From Bacteroidota bacterium (GTDB lineage Bacteria > Bacteroidota > Bacteroidia > Bacteroidales > CAIXZF01), in the NCBI GenBank assembly GCA_026391855.1, contig JAPLDE010000042.1:49287-102532 (forward strand): a stretch of 53,246 bases of DNA, in the 5' to 3' direction. The first letter of the stretch is position 1; each line of letters starts with the position of its first letter. Below are positions 8,597-19,900 of the stretch, piece by piece. The notes under the pieces are model-generated. The model was not told the origin of the DNA. It made no database searches and was given only the letters and a program-made list of their open reading frames with translations. Position numbers and translations under genes: made by a program.

Positions 8597-10111
8597 ATGA
8601 AGTTTTTTGCTTCTTCCTGGGAAAAATTCGTGACATTCTCAAAGCAAACCATCACTGGGACTTCGATCTCCGGACAAGGAGGACTTTTACTCAGCTCCCC
8701 CGGGATCAGCCCGGCTTACATGGGAGTCGGCTATATCATCGGCCCCAAACTGGGTGCCCTGAACTTTAGCGGGGGCCTTATCGCCTGGGGATTGCTCGCA
8801 CCTATGATCCTCTACTTTATAACGCCTTCCTTAGACCTCAGCGCATGGGCTACTTACCTGATGGCTAAGGATTCAACCCTGACCATGGACGCAGCCCTCC
8901 AAAAGGTTAGTAATCCATCCTTCCAGATCTTCCAGATATGGAAATTTATCGTTCGGCCTATTGCCATTGGAGGTATGCTGATGGGAGCCAGTTTTACCCT
9001 GTTCAAGATGAGAAAAAGTCTCATCGAAGGGGTCAGACGGTCCATAAACGATGTCAGGAAAGCTGCCTCCGGTAGCGAGTCCTCCACCATCAGGACAGAA
9101 AAAGACATCCCTTTTACCTGGATTATCATCGGTATCCTGGGTGTTGCAGTCCTTACCTTTATTATCGCCTTTTTCATTTTTCAGGCCACATTCATTATTT
9201 CGCTGGTGGCAGCCACTGTGCTTATTATCCTTGCCTTTTTCTTCGCAGCCGTTTCCGGTTATTTGGTCGGTATTATGGGCTCCAGTAATAATCCTATCTC
9301 CGGCCTTACTCTTACTGCACTGGTAGTTACTGCCCTTATCCTCGTTGCCCTGGGTGCTTCAGGAAATGCAGATGTAGGAACCGTGCTGGGTGTTGCTGCC
9401 GTGGTATGCGTATCCGCAGCCGTAGCCGGGGAAATGCTCCAGGACCTTAAGGCTGGTCATATTCTCGGTGGTACACCCTGGAAAATGCAGATTGGTGACC
9501 TCCTCGGTGTCGTCCTTGCCGGTTCTGTTATGTTCGGTGTGCTTGTGATCCTTAACCAGGGAGATATTGCACAGGGACTGAAACAAGGCTATGAAGGCGG
9601 GTTCGGAAGCAGTAAATTACCTGCTCCCCAGGCCAGCCTGATGGCTATGCTATCACGGGGTATCGTTGAAGGTCAGATGGCCTGGCCACTGATCATTGTA
9701 GGCATGTTGATGGGTCTCGGATTCATTCTGATGCAGGTAAAAAGCCCGATGCTCGTCAGCGTAGGCATGTACCTCCCGCTTGAAACAACTTTCGCCATCT
9801 TTCTAGGCGGTCTCGTTAAAGGTGTGGTAGATATTTTTAACGACAAAATGAAACATAATGAGGCTCAAAAAGCCCGCGTTGAAAATACTGGTGTTCTCCT
9901 GGCCTCCGGCTTCATTGCCGGTGAAGCCCTGATGGGTTTGGTATTTGCTCTCTTCTACTTCCTTGAAGTACCACTACCTTCAATCTTTACCAACCCTTCA
10001 TTTTATATCAGTCTTCTTGTACTCACCATTATCGCTGTTGTACTGATCTGGATCCCTGTTAAAAATGCCGGTAAACCGGATGATCCTGCTCCTCCTGTTG
10101 CAGTGATGTAA
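8597..10111 (+). CDS. OPT-family oligopeptide transporter, C-terminal fragment
   Basis: 504 residues forming the rest of the OPT transporter. The family-like coding potential extends upstream of the ATG at 8597 (LKTLGEM in the same frame from about 8579), showing that this Met is internal rather than a native start. It contains KFFASSWEKFVTFSKQTITG, SPAYMGVGYIIGPKLGALN, SSNNPISGLTLTALVVTALI (the OPT motif NPISG) and GTPWKMQIGDLLGVV, with about ten membrane helices. Together with the preceding 158 residues it would make a protein of about 680 residues, the usual size. No ribosome binding site precedes 8597. A strong terminator follows directly, so the gene was a single transcription unit. Confidence 0.75.
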   Translation: MKFFASSWEKFVTFSKQTITGTSISGQGGLLLSSPGISPAYMGVGYIIGPKLGALNFSGGLIAWGLLAPMILYFITPSLDLSAWATYLMAKDSTLTMDAALQKVSNPSFQIFQIWKFIVRPIAIGGMLMGASFTLFKMRKSLIEGVRRSINDVRKAASGSESSTIRTEKDIPFTWIIIGILGVAVLTFIIAFFIFQATFIISLVAATVLIILAFFFAAVSGYLVGIMGSSNNPISGLTLTALVVTALILVALGASGNADVGTVLGVAAVVCVSAAVAGEMLQDLKAGHILGGTPWKMQIGDLLGVVLAGSVMFGVLVILNQGDIAQGLKQGYEGGFGSSKLPAPQASLMAMLSRGIVEGQMAWPLIIVGMLMGLGFILMQVKSPMLVSVGMYLPLETTFAIFLGGLVKGVVDIFNDKMKHNEAQKARVENTGVLLASGFIAGEALMGLVFALFYFLEVPLPSIFTNPSFYISLLVLTIIAVVLIWIPVKNAGKPDDPAPPVAVM

Positions 10112-10125
10112 TTCATTAATACAGT

Positions 10126-10162
10126 AAAAAAAGGTGCTGATTCATTTCAGCACCTTTTTTTT
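10126..10162 (+). terminator. Rho-independent terminator after the OPT gene
   Basis: A perfect 8-bp stem, GGTGCTGA (10133-10140) with TCAGCACC (10147-10154), six-base loop, flanked by A7 on the left and T8 on the right. The A/T flanks extend the stem and make it usable from both strands, but its position 15 bases after the OPT stop assigns it to that gene. Confidence 0.92.
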
Positions 10163-10192
10163 ATACTTTTACCACTAATAACAATACCCCAT

Positions 10193-10585
10193 ATGGCGCA
10201 ATCTGCTGCCTTACCCCAAAAGATCAAAGACAAATCGGTCAACTACCTGGACCTGATCCCCTCACCCATCCTGAGCCATCAAATCGAAGAATCCGGGCTC
10301 GTTACCCTGCTCGTTCCCCGGTTTCGTTCCCCCTTTTGGTCAAGATTCATTAACCAGCATACACCAAAGAAAGATATTCTGCTTAAACTGGATGAGCTGG
10401 GCTCCTCAACCTGGATCCTTCTTGATGGTAAAAGAACGGTTGAACAAATTTGCATTGAACTCACCTTGACCCTTGGTGAAAAAATCCATCCTGCTGAAGA
10501 ACGCGTAACTAAGTTTTTATCACAATTATACAGGAATAAATTTATCTCTTTCTACTTATCTCCCTCTCCCGGCAACAATTCATAA
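10193..10585 (+). CDS. PqqD-like peptide-chaperone family protein (orphan)
   Basis: A 130-residue protein with the winged-helix PqqD/RRE-like fold signature: a core reading LDELGSSTWILLDGKRTVEQICIEL..., here from about residue 63 (LKLDELGSSTWILLDG) to VTKFLSQLYRNKFISFYL. PqqD-family proteins bind precursor peptides and hand them to a radical SAM or other modifying enzyme. There is no radical SAM gene, precursor peptide or exporter in the surrounding sequence, so this one is an orphan; in Bacteroidota such stand-alone PqqD-like genes are common and of unknown role. The ATG at 10193 is the first in the frame. It sits between the OPT terminator and the giant gene's terminator, and is presumably monocistronic. 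Confidence 0.75.
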   Translation: MAQSAALPQKIKDKSVNYLDLIPSPILSHQIEESGLVTLLVPRFRSPFWSRFINQHTPKKDILLKLDELGSSTWILLDGKRTVEQICIELTLTLGEKIHPAEERVTKFLSQLYRNKFISFYLSPSPGNNS

Positions 10586-10800
10586 TTCATTCTTTTTCAT
10601 CCTGTTATATTAACAGAAAATCTTTTCTGAACCTTAACTATGTCACCACTGTCATCCTTAGGGTTCATATTCTTCAAACAAATTAATATTTATTGACGCT
10701 TTAAATGTTTGTTAACCAACAATGTCTTTATCTCATTGTGCCGTTAGATACTTTCTCTTTGTGCTTAATCGATCAGGTTTTAGCGCTTTCTCTTCCTTAA

Positions 10801-10869
10801 TGTGCCTTTAGGCACAAAACCCCTGTAGTAACCAAGGTCCGGCAACCCGTTCCCGTGCCGTAGGTACGG
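10801..10869. repeat. REP-like pair of palindromes
   Basis: Two short hairpins 36 bases apart in the 390-base gap after the PqqD-like gene: TGTGCC-TTTA-GGCACA (10801-10816) and CCGTGCC-GTA-GGTACGG (10853-10869, one G:U pair). From memory, dispersed non-coding repeats with GTGCC/GGCAC-type palindromes joined by a segment containing TGTAG are common in Bacteroidota genomes, so this is probably a degenerate copy. Only one copy is in the window. The rest of the gap, 10586-10800, holds nothing I can identify. Confidence 0.5.
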
Positions 10870-10923
10870 AACAAAAAGCTGGCTATAATAAGAAAATCTT
10901 CATGATTTTTACAGAACACCCCA

Positions 10924-10961
10924 TAAAAAAAGGTCGACCCTTTCGGATCGACCTTTTTTTT
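10924..10961 (-). terminator. Rho-independent terminator of the giant protein gene
   Basis: Stem GGTCGA (10932-10937) with TCGACC (10948-10953), enclosed by A7 and T8 tracts, lying 15 bases beyond the stop codon of the giant minus-strand gene. It is symmetrical enough to act on the PqqD-like transcript arriving from the other side too. Confidence 0.88.
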
Positions 10962-10975
10962 CAGTAGGTGATTCT

Positions 10976-13900
10976 CTATTTGGAGAGAACCATCATTCCA
11001 GACTTCAGATAATCCTTTGACTGGCCCTTTACTTCAATCTTGTAAGTATAGATACCAGGTACTAGGCTATTTCCGTCGAAGTTTACTTTGTATGTGTTTG
11101 CAGCTTGCTCAACATTGTCAACCAATGTGGAAACTACTTCACCAAGGAGGTTGTAAACCTTCAAAGTAACTTTTCCATTCTCCGGCAGGTTGTAAACGAT
11201 CTCGGTTACATCCTTGAACGGATTCGGATAGTTGCTTATACTGTATTCCTCAACTGCAACAGCAAGTTTAGGATAGGTTAGGTTTACATTCTGAATAACG
11301 GTTGCATACCTGTCACCAAGTTCGCTGATAGCATCCAGTGTCAGAGCCAGTTCACCATTGGCAACGCCATTGATGTTCTTCGTTCTGAGCTGTAAGGTTA
11401 ACAGTGCATCCATATCAGACAGGTTGATTTCCTTCATGTTGTACCATGAAATTCTCAGTTCTCCGTCAATGGCGGTGAAAAGAACATCATTGGTAATGTT
11501 GTTGCAGACAGCAACACCTTCAACGTTGATCAGGTTCTCAGGATAGTAAATCACCATGGAAATGGCACCTACTTTCAGGGTTCCCTTTACATTGATCGGC
11601 AGCTCGAAGGATTCGTATGACTTGATTTCCTTTACACCGGCAGTGTTCAGGTTAATAGAAGGAGTGATCTTTGCGAACGGCGGTGTATAGGTTGCATTTA
11701 CATCACCATAACACTCTGCCTTGAAGTTATTGATAACATCAGTATTAATGATGGTAACAGTATTTACTTCGAATGCCCAGTCACCAACAGGGAATGAATT
11801 GATCTGGTTTACAAACCTCTTGGCAACCATTAAGGCGTCAATTGAGTTCACAACACCATCTCCGTTCACGTTGGCGGCTTTCAGGTAGATGCCGTGTAAC
11901 GGTGTAATTCCTGCAAAATGCTTCATGATCAACAGAGCGTCATTGGAGTTTACACCTCCCCATGCCTTGGTACTGGAAGCACTTACTGTGTAAGCACCTG
12001 GTGCCAGGTTGGTGAAGCTATAGAAACCATCTTGATCGGTAGGAGTAGTAGCAAGTGTGGTAGTTCCCTGTTTCAGAATTACGGTGATTGCATGCATCGG
12101 GGTATTGGCAGTGTTACCATAAGTAACATTACCACTCAGTCCGTATACATAACAACCTGCAACGCTGATTTCTGAAGTGGCAGAACCAATACAGCCATTT
12201 CCGTCAACATAAGTATAGGTTATGGCAAATGTTCCGACTGCAGATGGGGTAAATACTCCATTAACAACACCATCGCCTGAGTATTCTCCGCCACCAGGGA
12301 AACCACCGGTCAGTACCAGCGGATCGCCATTGAGACATAAGTTGCCATATTGCGGGATTGTTACATTCGGCATCGCGTTAACAACCAGGTTCTTGTTTGC
12401 AGTAGCTGAACAGCCATTGCCATCATAATACTCATAAGTTACCTGATAAGTACCTGCGCCGTAAGCACTTGGATTGAATGAAGTAGCTAATACTCCGTTG
12501 ACATAGTAGAATCCGCCGACAGGATTACCGCCCGTCAGGTCAAATTCAGCAGCATCAAAGCAAACTGGGTAGAAATCATCAAGTGTAACGTATGGGAGGT
12601 CATACACTGTTATACTTGCATCAGCAGTGTTAGAACAACCTGAATTCACATCTCCATAGGTATAGCTGATAATGTGGTTTCCGTCTCCAACAATGGCCGG
12701 GTCAAAATATGATACCTGGATTCCATCTACAGCATAAGTACCACCATCAGGATATCCACCACTGAGTGCAAAGGCAGGTGTACCTTCACATACATTATTG
12801 AACGGATAAAGCGTAACAGTTGGTAATGTAGAAACAATGATGTCAACAGATCCGTTCATCACATAATCACAGGTCAGTAAACTCATTGAATGCACTGTAT
12901 AATTACCGGCTACATTGTAGTATCCAAAATCAAAGGCAAAGCCGTTTCCAACATGAACATCACCGGTTGTAACTCCGTTGCGGAACAACTCATAGTATAC
13001 TCCAATTTCAGAACTGCTTAACCCGACAGTAACTCCGGAAGCGTTTTCACATACTGTACCTCCACCGGTCACATCAAATACAACCGGAGTAGGATTAACA
13101 GTAACTGTAACAGGTCCGCTTCCAAATGATCCGCAATAAGCATCAAACATGCTGACAATACGATAAGTAGTAGTTGTTAACGGACAAACAGTTGTTTCCC
13201 AGAAATTCGTCATCACATTATGAATAACGGTGGTATCGACACCATCGGAGAACCACAGTTCAATCGGTGGGGTGCCGGTCAGATCAACATGAATGATAGT
13301 ACATTGTCCCTGACATAAGGCAACATTTCCACTGATAGTGGCAGTCGGCTGCGGAGTAATGGTTACAGTAATGACACCCGGTAATACTACTGAACAACCA
13401 GTAATAACATTGGTAGCCACGATATGGTAATTTCCACCTAAGAAAATTTCCCATGACAGACCAGAACCGGTACCCATCTTTGCCTGACCAACATCTCCTA
13501 AGCTATTAACTAATTGATAGCTGACATTGGTTTCTGTATAACAGTTCAGATATCCATATACTGAACAACCAATACAACAAGTACCACCACCTGTAAAGGT
13601 ACAACCACTTGGTAGAGGATCAACATAAACTACAATGGTCATGCTGTTTGTACATAAGTTACCATTGGTATAAGAGTAGGTGATGAAATGTTCACCAACA
13701 CCAGCAACAGCAGGGCTGAAGAAATGTCCGTTAACCACACCGACACCTGAGAAAACTCCACCGCCTGGGGTACCAAACATTTCAATGTCAGGATTATTCA
13801 GACAGTAATGTCCCATATTGGTAATACCTGTAACAGATATTATCGGCAGAGCGCCAACACTTACAACTTGGCTGGTTGATGCGCTACATCCGTTAGCATT

Positions 13901-16900
13901 GGTATAAGCATAGGTAACAGTGTAAGGTCCGCCAACACCGGCAAGCATCGGTGAGAACCATCCGGTTCCGTTACCATTATCAGTAACCCCAGGACCACTG
14001 AAGGTTCCGCCAGGCATATAGTTTCCTTCCAGATAAACGGCAGGAGCATCTACACAGTATCCGGCACTCATCGGTGTAAAGTATGGCTGTGGTAGAGGAT
14101 TAACAACAAGAGTCTTAGGAACAGCAAATCCCTGGCAACCGTTAGTATTGGTATAGGTATAGTTAATCACATGGCTTCCGGCTCCGGCAGCAGCTGGATC
14201 AAAGATGCCAGTTGTGATCAGGTTTCCGTAGCTATCCATCCAGCTGTATACACCACCGGCAGGTGAACCACCGGTAAGAGCAAACGGAGCAACATTGATA
14301 CAAACCGGGCTGAAATCCTGCAGTGTTACACCAGGTAACGGGGTAACAGTAACAGTTGCATAACCTGTGGTATTGGTGTTGGTACATCCGTGAGCATCAC
14401 TCACTGAAGCCAGTGTATAAGTCTTGCTGGATAAAGGATGAACAACAACAGTATACGGATTAACAGTAATATTCTCATAAAGAGTAAGGGTAGAACCATC
14501 ACTCAGGTAGAAGCTGAAAGGAGGTGTACCAACAGTAAAGGTAACTATTAAGTTGGCAGTTTCGCCGGCGCAGATACTGCTGTTTCCGGAAATACCAGCC
14601 TGAGCGGTAGGCCACAGGGTAACATGTACAAAACCATTCATCATGGCCCAGCAACCAGTTACCAAATTCACACCCTTAATGGTATAATCTCCTTCAATTG
14701 TAGCATAATCGTAACAAATCTTGGCACCTGTTCCGGTCCTGTATATTCCTGTGGCAACTCCGTTGATGAACAGTTCATACCTGATACCAACCTGTGAGTT
14801 ATCAAGACATACAAAAACGTGGGTACATCCAACACAGCATGCTCCACCACCACTTACATCGTAAGGAATTGGCAGCGGATTAACTGTAATAGTAACTGTT
14901 CCGCTCATTGTCCGCGAACATCCGTCAGCAAGTGTTGTAGCAACAACTGTATAAGTGCCGCCAATGGTTTGCAGACCAAAGCTTAATGGGTTACCCGTTC
15001 CAGGATATGTTCCGACTACATTGCCGTTAACAAGCAAGGTATAAGTAACACCAAGCTGTGAACCGCCTAAGCCCACAATAACACCACTTTCACCTGCACA
15101 ATAAGATCCACCGCCTGTTAATACATAAGGAGTGGGTGAATTAACGGTAACAGTGGCAGTACATGTGCTGGTATTTGAACAGTAAGCATCAACAACACTG
15201 GTAATTGAATAAACCTTGGTAGAAGACGGGTTAACAATAGTATCCCAATGGTTGGTCAGAATGTGATGAACCTTGGTATTGCTGTTATCACTGATCACAA
15301 CCTGCCAGGGAGCAGTTCCTGTCAGATCAACATGTAAGGTAGCAACATCACCATAACAAATAGTAACATTAGCACTAATACAGGCTGTTGGTAATGGTCT
15401 GACACTAACTACAGCAAATCCGTTCATGGTCTTGGTACAGGTTGTAATCGGGTCATAAGCAAGAACGGTATAGGTTCCGGGTGTAAGAACACCTAAGAAC
15501 TGAAGCGGAGATCCGTTACCAATCTTGCTGATACCAGTAAAGATACCATCAAGTAACAGTTTGTATTCTTTTCCGGTCTGTGAGGAAGGTCCCATATAAA
15601 TGGTCACTCCGCCTGAACCGGTGCAATAAGGTCCGCCACCACTAACTTCATATCCGGTTAATCCCGGATCTGAATTTATAATGGTAATACCGTTCATATA
15701 AGAGGTACATCCTGTAATTGCGTTAACACCAACTGCGGTGTAATTTCCTGCAGGCTGAGGTCCGAAGGTAAGCGGAGCTCCGGTTCCCGGTAAGGTTATT
15801 ACCAGGCTTCCATTCCTGTATAAAGTATAATTAACACCGAGTTCTGATCCGGTCAGACCGACAGGTACACCAATACCATTACAATAGTATCCGCTTCCGG
15901 TCATTCCAAACTTAGCAGGTAAGGGGTTAACAATAACCTGGGCTGAATTACCAATGTTGTAACATACTCTGTCCTTAACATTGATAATGGTATAAGTGGT
16001 AGTTACAGTAGGAGCAAGAATATGTGGTCCTGTTCCCGGAATGTAAATGTAAGGTGAACTTGTCACATGGATAGTATCCTTGTGGAGTCCGTCAGAAATA
16101 ATAACATCCCAGTAGGTGTCACCTGTAAGGACAATAGTCATTTCAGGGATTTCACCGGCACAGATCACATCACCTGTAATAGTTGCTGTCGGAGGATTTT
16201 GTTCAATAACCTCAACTTCGCCATACATCCATTCGATGCATCCGGTGGCTACATTAATAGCCCGTACAGTGTACCATCCCGGTGTCTGAATAAGTCCGAA
16301 ACTGATATGGTTAGAACCATCACCGGCTTTAATGATACCGGTAGCAACACCACCACGGTATAATTCGTAGTTCACACCAATTTCCGAGTTGCATCCGGGA
16401 GTTCCGATCCAAATTTCAGGAGGAATACATCCGTAACAGAATACATTAGGATCACTAACATGAATGGTCATCCTACAAGGTAAAGGATTAACCACAACTG
16501 TCATCCTGCAGGAATCAATACATCCGAAGGCATCAGTAACCTGTACTTTATAGGAACCTGCATTTAACAGAGTAGCAGAGCTGATGGTGGGACTTTGGTT
16601 AGTGTTAACATAGCCGTTTGGTCCTGTCCACAGATAACTGAATGCTCCGTTACCGGTAGCAGTAACGCTTAAGTTGATCGGCTGGTTAACACAAACTGTA
16701 ACAGCTTGTCCGCATTGTACAACCGGAGGAGTATGGATAGAGACAGTTCCCTGGCCCGTTCCGACACATCCTTTGGAATCAGTAACCGTTACGTGGTAAA
16801 CTCCGGCATTGATCAGTGCAGCATGTGCAATGCTGATGGTTGCTCCGGTATATAATTCACCGTTTGGTCCTGTCCAGGCAAAGGTAAATGGTCCGTTTCC

Positions 16901-19900
16901 GCTAGGAATTGCAGTAATCGTAAGTCCATAACCCAGGCAAGGAGTATTTGCTTCAACAATTACAGTAGGTAGCGGGTTAACAATAACCTGGGTACAAGCT
17001 TGTTCAGCTGAAACACAGTTATGTGCATCGGTAACAACTACACAGTAAGTTTTGGCGTCAGCCAGTGTTGCACTGCTTGTTACCAAAGGATTCTGATCTG
17101 TTGAATTGAATCCCGGAGGATTTGAAGTCCAGATAAAAGTGTAAGGACCAGTACCCTCGGTAACAGTAGCTGTCAGTTGGATAGATCCACCAACACATAC
17201 TCCGTTGGTTCCGCCATTGTTTATAGCAGCAGCAATCGGTAAAGGATAGATATTAACAGTACCCGATCCGGTTCCTGTGTTCACACAGCCGTTTGCATCA
17301 GTTACACTAACAATTGAATAGATAGTGCTTACTAACGGACACTCCTGGAAGGAGAATGAAGCGGTATTGGCAACAACGGTCTGACCATTGCTCAGAACAA
17401 CAGACCAGGGAGCTCTTCCTGTCATGGTAAGGGTTAACGTTCCACATTGTCCGTAACAAACCGAAGCAAGTCCGGCAAGGTGAGCTGTTGGTAAAGGATC
17501 AATGATAATCGGTTGACAACCAATCATATTGTTTGAACAGGTAGTGTTGGGGTTATAAGCAACAACACTGTAATATCCCGGAGTGGTATGGAATCCGAAA
17601 GATATCGGTGAACCTGTTCCGATAACTGTTCCGATAATTGAATCGGCCTGGCAGCAGCAAGCATTCAGTAACAAGGTGTATTGTACTCCTGGTTGTGAAC
17701 CTGAGAGTTTAATCTCACGTCCCGGACCACCGATACAATAATGTCCGCCTCCGGTTACATAGAACCACAATGGAATAGGGCTGATTTGTACTGTAACACT
17801 TCCGAGCATCTGAGTATGACCGTTCCACAATGATGTACCGATCACACTGTAGGTGCCGCTTTGTCCAACAGGTCCAAAAGTAGCAGGACCGTTTACACCC
17901 TGAATAGTGGCAACAGGTGTTCCCCAGTTTGGTAAGAGATATAGATCATAGGTTACGCCAACTTCAGTGTAATCCATGGAAATCTCAACACCACTACCGG
18001 CACATGCATGCCCAATTCCGTTCGGGAAACCGGGTAAATACACGTTTTCAGGAGTAGGTAATGGATGTACAATGATATAAATAGCTGCCTTTTCAATATT
18101 TGAAGTAGTGCATCCATTTTCATTGCTGGTAACAATAAGGATATATTCGCCTCCGTCAGCCATTACAGCACTTCCAATGTAAAGATCTCCATTTGTTGAA
18201 GTGGTAGTTCCTTGTCCGTTAGGCCTGATCCAGGTATAGGTAACACCTTCAGGATGTGTGGCAGTAGCATGTAAAACGATAGGATCGCCAACATTTACTT
18301 CATAAGCTTCAGCCCAAGCAGTGAGAATGACTGGATTGGCAATAACATGAACATCACCATCATGATACTCAGTGGTAAGTATCCTGGTGCTCAGAGCGCT
18401 AAGCTCATTTCCACCCTGGGTTACCATGTCAAACCACAAATGATGCGTTGTTCCGCCGGCATTCATGCCATTGAATTTTAGCTTCAGGAAGGTAAATGGT
18501 GTAGCATAGCTGTTAATAGCAGTGGCAACATCAAAGTATGAAATCTTTACCCAGTTCGGTCCGGCAAATACTGAAAGCTGGTTAATCTGTAAACCAGGTC
18601 CCAGGTCTGTAAAACCAGCATAAGAGAAATTCGTGTTATCAAAGTAAATAGACATTGATATAGCACTGATTGAGTCAGCGTGTGTGAACACGATGGGTAC
18701 ATCGATACTTTCCTGAGCTGTCTTATTGGCACAGGCAGTTACATTCTCCAGATACACACCAACGATAGGATAAATATATAAGGTGGCGGCTCCAGAATAA
18801 ACCGGGTTGTTTCCTGTACAGGTTCCGACTACTCTTACGCGATATAGATACCTGGTCATGTCATAGGTAGCATTGTATACATTCAGCGTAGCGCTGGTAG
18901 CACCTGCATACCTGCCAGGCTGGTCAGTAACATTCTGATAATTGATTCCGTCAATGGAATACTGCCATTGATAACCTGGGTTTGTTCCGAATGCTGTAAC
19001 AGTAAATACGGCATTACCACCTTCGTCAATGGTTTGACTTTCCGGATTGGTAACGGAAATTCCCTGGTAGTAGTTCAGTGTAACTGAATTAAGCATCCAG
19101 TTCTCACAACCGGTATTAGGATTAAACCTGTGACCATGGATTTTGAAAACACCAGCACTATAGGTTGTTGAAATCCAGGTGATTGTTGCACCGTTGGCAC
19201 AAGTCCGGGTAATTCCTGTTGGCTGGTCATTAAAATATAATTCATAGGTAACACCGCATTCAGGTCCGTTTAACCTGATAGTGACAGTGCTGCCCTGACA
19301 AACAGAGGCAGATACGGTAGAACCATTGATAATAACTGGCTTCTTGATCGGTAAAGGAAGAACTATTACCTCTACACTGCCTGCCATATTTTGTTCACAT
19401 CCGAATTCGCTCTCAGCAACTACGCTGTACCAACCGGCTGCAGTTTGTGCATTGAAACTGAATGGTCCGTTAACACCTACATGAGTTTCACCGGTGAAAG
19501 AAGGTGAACCTGTTAAAGTAGTAGCCCTCATAAGTTTATAGGTAATACCATAGTTTGAATTATCCAACCCTACGACAATACCACCACCATTCTGGCAGTA
19601 TGATCCACCACCGGTCATGTTATAAACAATCGGCAGCGGCTTAACCGATATCAGTGCATTTCCATCCATTAACTGTGAACATCCTGTGATGTGGTTCTCA
19701 GCAATAACGGTATAAACACCATTGGCAGTCTGCGGCGGGAAGACAATCGGGGCACCTGTGCTATGCATCGTTGATACGGTAACATTGCCATCCAGGATCA
19801 GGTGATAGTCAATATGATCTTCAAAAGGCTGTGAACCGCTCAGTGTAATTTCAACACCGATCTGATTGGGATAATCACAAACAACACCATTATTATTAAC

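Noticed and set aside
11290..18770. Cellulosome scaffold
   Set aside because: No catalytic glycoside hydrolase or carbohydrate-binding module is seen; only a few cohesin-like modules occur within an adhesin-like array.
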